From Leuconostoc palmae (GTDB lineage: Bacteria > Bacillota > Bacilli > Lactobacillales > Lactobacillaceae), in assembly GCF_019656075.1 (NCBI RefSeq), contig NZ_BPKZ01000004.1:62001-126000 (forward strand): DNA of 64,000 nucleotides, written 5' to 3'. How positions within the stretch are numbered: position 1 is the stretch's first letter; every line of letters begins with the position of its first letter. A model generated the notes under the pieces. It did no database searches. It was not told the origin of the DNA and was given only the letters and a program-made list of their open reading frames with translations. The translations under genes and the position numbers were made by a program. This document shows positions 60,983 to 64,000 of the stretch, piece after piece.

Positions 60983-61711
60983 ATGATAACACAGTCAATT
61001 AATGTTAAAGATGGTACAAAAATTGTATACGATGAGTACGCCAGTGAACATACAGAGACGCTCTTTTTACTCCACGGTAACGGTAGCTCAGCAAAATATT
61101 TTAAGCGACAAATTGCTGAATATATTAGTCATTTTCATGTTATAGCTATCGATACAAGAGGACATGGGCGTTCTAATAACGTTAAGAAAAGCATTGAAAT
61201 CTTAGACATTGTCTCTGATATTGAGTGTTTGCGTGTCAAGCTAAATTTAAAACACATATCCATACTCGGTTATAGTGACGGTGCTAATATTGCAGTGAAG
61301 TATGCAACATTATACCCAAATCGGGTTATTCAAATGGTTTTGAATGCGCCCAACCTATCCAAAAAAGGAATATATCAGATTCTTTGGTGGTTGGATAGTA
61401 TCGCACAATTTATAACGAAAGTACTAGCACCTATTAGCCACTATGCCGAACGTCGACATAAACAATTGCATGTTATGAGTGAGCCATTGAATATTTCTCG
61501 AAAAGACTTATTATTAATCAATTCTAGAACATTATTGGTAATTGGTAGTTTTGATTTAGTGAAACGCCGACATATTGAAAGAATTGCCGAATTAATACCG
61601 AACTCAGAAGTTATGATTATTCCTAGACATAGTCATTTTATAACTTATACTAACCCTAAAAAATTTAGTCAACTTGTTATGCCATATTTACTCAAAGGAA
61701 TTTATCGATGA
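60983..61711 (+). CDS. Alpha/beta hydrolase
   Basis: 242 residues. The oxyanion loop is LFLLHGNGSSAKYF, the nucleophile elbow GYSDG (Ser near residue 93), the acid in GSFDLVKRRH and the His in PRHSHF. DTRGHGRSNN is the usual core motif. The substrate cannot be told. ATG 60983 has TGGAAAAA upstream; ATG 60971 is possible but lies at the terminator T-run. It overlaps mprF by 4 bases (ATGA), so it may act on lipids or cell-surface compounds, which is inference. Confidence 0.8.
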   Translation: MITQSINVKDGTKIVYDEYASEHTETLFLLHGNGSSAKYFKRQIAEYISHFHVIAIDTRGHGRSNNVKKSIEILDIVSDIECLRVKLNLKHISILGYSDGANIAVKYATLYPNRVIQMVLNAPNLSKKGIYQILWWLDSIAQFITKVLAPISHYAERRHKQLHVMSEPLNISRKDLLLINSRTLLVIGSFDLVKRRHIERIAELIPNSEVMIIPRHSHFITYTNPKKFSQLVMPYLLKGIYR

Positions 61712-64000
61712 ATAAAATCAAAAAAATTTTGTCACATTTAATTGTGCCAGCTGTAACCATTATCTTAATTAGTCAGTTAGTATTTATGACTAGAGAAATT
61801 ACATGGGATATGATTCTAGAAACAATTGGGAACATCGCTTGGTGGCAGACCTCTCTGCTAATTGTTTTTGGATTTATGGCTATTGTACCTTCAATATTAA
61901 ATGATTTCATACTGGCTCGGTGGCAAGAATATAAAATCAGTACTATTGAGTTAATACAGCGTTCTTGGCAAATCAATGTTTTTAATATTAATGCTGGATT
62001 TATTGGATTTGTGAGCATATTACTACGTAGAGTGTTCTTTTTCGATCAAGAAAAAAATAATCGAATCAAAACATTTGTACAAATGTATGTTATTGGTTTA
62101 CTTGGATTATTAATCGCTAGCACGCTAGTTGGTATTGTTTGTTTTTTCGATATTGTGAAAGGGTTTGAAGATGACATTATTTGGTTTGTTGCAATTGTGA
62201 TTCTTGCCCTAATTATATTTAGTATTTTACTCATTCCAAGAATCAACTTTTGGCAAGGTATGCGAGGTAGTGTGCTTAAAAAATTAGCTGGTGTATCGCT
62301 ATTATCTTTTGTCATTCAAGCAATATTATTCATTACTATTGGATTGACTGTTGGGATTGATATAGATATCCCTGATATGGGCATTATTTTTACAATTGCT
62401 AGCGTTATTGCATTAATTACAATGACCCCTGGAACATGGGGATCATTTGATGTAGCAGTTTTAATTATTATGTCTGATATTGCAGTCGGACAAGATAAAG
62501 TTGTTGTTTGGTTAATATTGTATCGTCTGGTTTACAATATTATACCGTTATTATCAGCACTGATATTATTTGGATACCGTTTATCAAAGCAAATTAATGA
62601 AACTTATCGAGGGGTACCACACTATGTTGCGGGGGTTATCACTCATAAATTAACTACGGTAGCATTGTATATGACAGGTATTTTACTAGTATTATCAGGC
62701 ACTATGCCAACGGTTGTAACACGTGTTGTTGTATTAAACAGTTTTAGATCTTGGCCAATTACGCATGCACTGGCTAATCAGTTACCTAATATTTTACTAG
62801 GTTTCCTATTATTAATTAGTGCTAGAGGAGTAGCTAACTGCGTTAAACGAGCTTATGATTCCACAATAGCATTATTAATGCTCATTATCATTTATGCGTT
62901 ATTTGAATATCGTCACATTATACCAATGGTTTTTGTCAGTATTTTGCTAATTTTGTTTATTACTACGAAAAGAACATTATATCGTGAACAATTTATTTAT
63001 GCTTGGGAAGAACAAGTTATTGACGGTATTATATGGGGAGCGCTAATTATTAGTTACCTGTTATTGGGAGTTATGAATGCGCCACTTATTAAACGCCATT
63101 TTAACCATTTTTATGAAACCAGTATGCTTCCTTCCATTCATTGGTGGATTATTGGTGTTGTTATTATAAGTGTGGTTTCATTGTTTAGCTTGATCTTATC
63201 AAAGTATCTTCGTGCACGGCAAAAAAAACTTGGGGAGCTTTTTGATGAAAAACGATTACAAAATTTGTTAACAGTTGGTGACACACATTATACAAATCTA
63301 GCTTTTTTGGGAGATAAAAGATTTTATTATTTCCAAGTTAATCAAGAAGACAAAGTAGGATTACAATTTAGAATAGTGAATAACAAGGCTATGGTTATGG
63401 GAGATCCGTTCGGAGATGTAGGCTATTTTTCAGAAGCAATGCAAGAATTTGTAGAAGAAGCAGACAAATTGAATTTCATACCGGTATTTTATGAAGTGAG
63501 TGAAAAAATTGCCATGCTAGCTCATGAATTCGGATATGATTTCTTTAAATTAGGGGAAGAAGCACAAGTCATTTTGGCCGAATTTTCAACTGCAGGCAAA
63601 AAAATGCAAAATGTTCGATCTGTCATTAACCAGTCAACGAGAGCAGGATTTTCTTTCAAAGTTTTGCAACCACCGTTCAATACCAATGTCATGAAACAGC
63701 TTAGTGATATTAGCCGTGAATGGCTTAATGGTCGAGAAGAAAAAGGCTACTCGTTGGGATTTTTTGATGAAAATTACATTCAACGATACCCTATCGCTAT
63801 TTTATCAAAAGATGATCAAATTGAAGCTTATGCAACATTGGTAACATCTCATACGGAAAATCAAATGGCAGTTGATTTAATGCGATTTACTAAAAAAGCA
63901 CCGAGCGGTGTAATGGACGTTTTATTCGTCAATACAATTAATTATGCTAAATCACTCGGTTTAGAAACATTAAATTTAGGCATGTCTCCACTGGCAAATG
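61708..64000 (+). CDS. mprF: Phosphatidylglycerol lysyltransferase/flippase MprF (3' end outside the window)
   Basis: Adds an amino acid (mostly lysine) to phosphatidylglycerol and flips the product, which lowers the negative surface charge and protects from cationic peptides. The visible 764 codons hold about 14 membrane helices (to about residue 510; TMTPGTWGSFDVAVL is the flippase motif). The cytoplasmic GNAT-like synthase follows, with LAFLGDKRFYYF, MGDPFGD and YSLGFFDENYIQRYPIAIL. The frame is open at the window edge after LNLGMSPLAN. AAAGGAA lies 8 bases before the ATG. Confidence 0.94.
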   Translation, partial: MNKIKKILSHLIVPAVTIILISQLVFMTREITWDMILETIGNIAWWQTSLLIVFGFMAIVPSILNDFILARWQEYKISTIELIQRSWQINVFNINAGFIGFVSILLRRVFFFDQEKNNRIKTFVQMYVIGLLGLLIASTLVGIVCFFDIVKGFEDDIIWFVAIVILALIIFSILLIPRINFWQGMRGSVLKKLAGVSLLSFVIQAILFITIGLTVGIDIDIPDMGIIFTIASVIALITMTPGTWGSFDVAVLIIMSDIAVGQDKVVVWLILYRLVYNIIPLLSALILFGYRLSKQINETYRGVPHYVAGVITHKLTTVALYMTGILLVLSGTMPTVVTRVVVLNSFRSWPITHALANQLPNILLGFLLLISARGVANCVKRAYDSTIALLMLIIIYALFEYRHIIPMVFVSILLILFITTKRTLYREQFIYAWEEQVIDGIIWGALIISYLLLGVMNAPLIKRHFNHFYETSMLPSIHWWIIGVVIISVVSLFSLILSKYLRARQKKLGELFDEKRLQNLLTVGDTHYTNLAFLGDKRFYYFQVNQEDKVGLQFRIVNNKAMVMGDPFGDVGYFSEAMQEFVEEADKLNFIPVFYEVSEKIAMLAHEFGYDFFKLGEEAQVILAEFSTAGKKMQNVRSVINQSTRAGFSFKVLQPPFNTNVMKQLSDISREWLNGREEKGYSLGFFDENYIQRYPIAILSKDDQIEAYATLVTSHTENQMAVDLMRFTKKAPSGVMDVLFVNTINYAKSLGLETLNLGMSPLAN

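Noticed and set aside
61773-62315. Minus-strand frames within mprF
   Set aside because: Shadows; the plus strand reads without a stop from 61708 to the window end with clear MprF motifs.

Overview
The window looks like chromosome of a heterofermentative lactic acid bacterium, most probably Leuconostoc. It has low GC, short intergenic gaps and typical Firmicutes clusters (fab/acc, rnhC-zapA-cvpA-mutS2, mutM-coaE-dnaB-dnaI, pheST with a T-box). It also carries a mannitol 2-dehydrogenase that I recognise as the Leuconostoc type, and a tmRNA tag AKNENSFAIAA. The genus is inference from gene content. No rRNA, CRISPR array, insertion sequence or prophage was seen. Most of the window is core genome.

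Layout. 1-1785: the 3' part of gap and a metallophosphoesterase. 1800-12285: a complete type II fatty acid synthesis operon, fabZ1-fabT-fabH-acpP-fabK-fabD-fabG-fabF-accB-fabZ2-accC-accD-accA, with FabT-like operators at its head and again before fabK. 12348-12760: ssrA and its terminator. 12760-20000: a looser region with a cation antiporter, a VOC gene broken by an amber codon, a divergent TetR/ECF S-component pair, a UDG-family protein, a DMT exporter and small membrane proteins. 18802-31550: DNA repair and replication genes (rnhC, zapA, cvpA, mutS2, mutM, coaE, dnaB, dnaI), two YibE/F membrane proteins, an Imm33-like orphan, tRNA-Cys and a glycosyltransferase. 31751-35285: a BMP-type binding protein and a GlnQ/GlnPH amino acid transporter. 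35334-44585: coiA, pepF, cdd, then a fructose/mannitol neighbourhood (2-hydroxyacid dehydrogenase, LacI regulator, mannitol dehydrogenase, membrane protein, fructokinase under a perfect cre site). 44598-64000: pheST, murA, rpmE2, rlmD, murF, a serine hydrolase, a DEAD-box helicase, folC, an MFS exporter, radC, tgt, yajC, an alpha/beta hydrolase and the start of mprF.

How the genes work together. The fab operon holds everything from acetyl-CoA carboxylation to elongation, with FabK as the only enoyl reductase here and two FabZ paralogues but no FabM or FabA. The mannitol dehydrogenase and fructokinase represent the two fates of fructose in heterofermenters: electron sink or carbon source. murA, murF and mprF serve the envelope.

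The least expected signals are these. (1) Seven genes (fabZ1, fabZ2, accD, bmp, pepF, rlmD, tgt) have a strong Shine-Dalgarno sequence far upstream of a start codon that has none nearby, with a stem-loop in between. Some of these, plus mutS2, also carry tiny upstream ORFs ending in an ATGA overlap. (2) Tgt has no cysteine at all and lacks its zinc site. (3) MurA has Asp in place of the fosfomycin-target Cys. (4) coiA has a TATAAT inside the loop of a hairpin that also holds its Shine-Dalgarno sequence. (5) rnhC and the glycosyltransferase look leaderless, with identical geometry.
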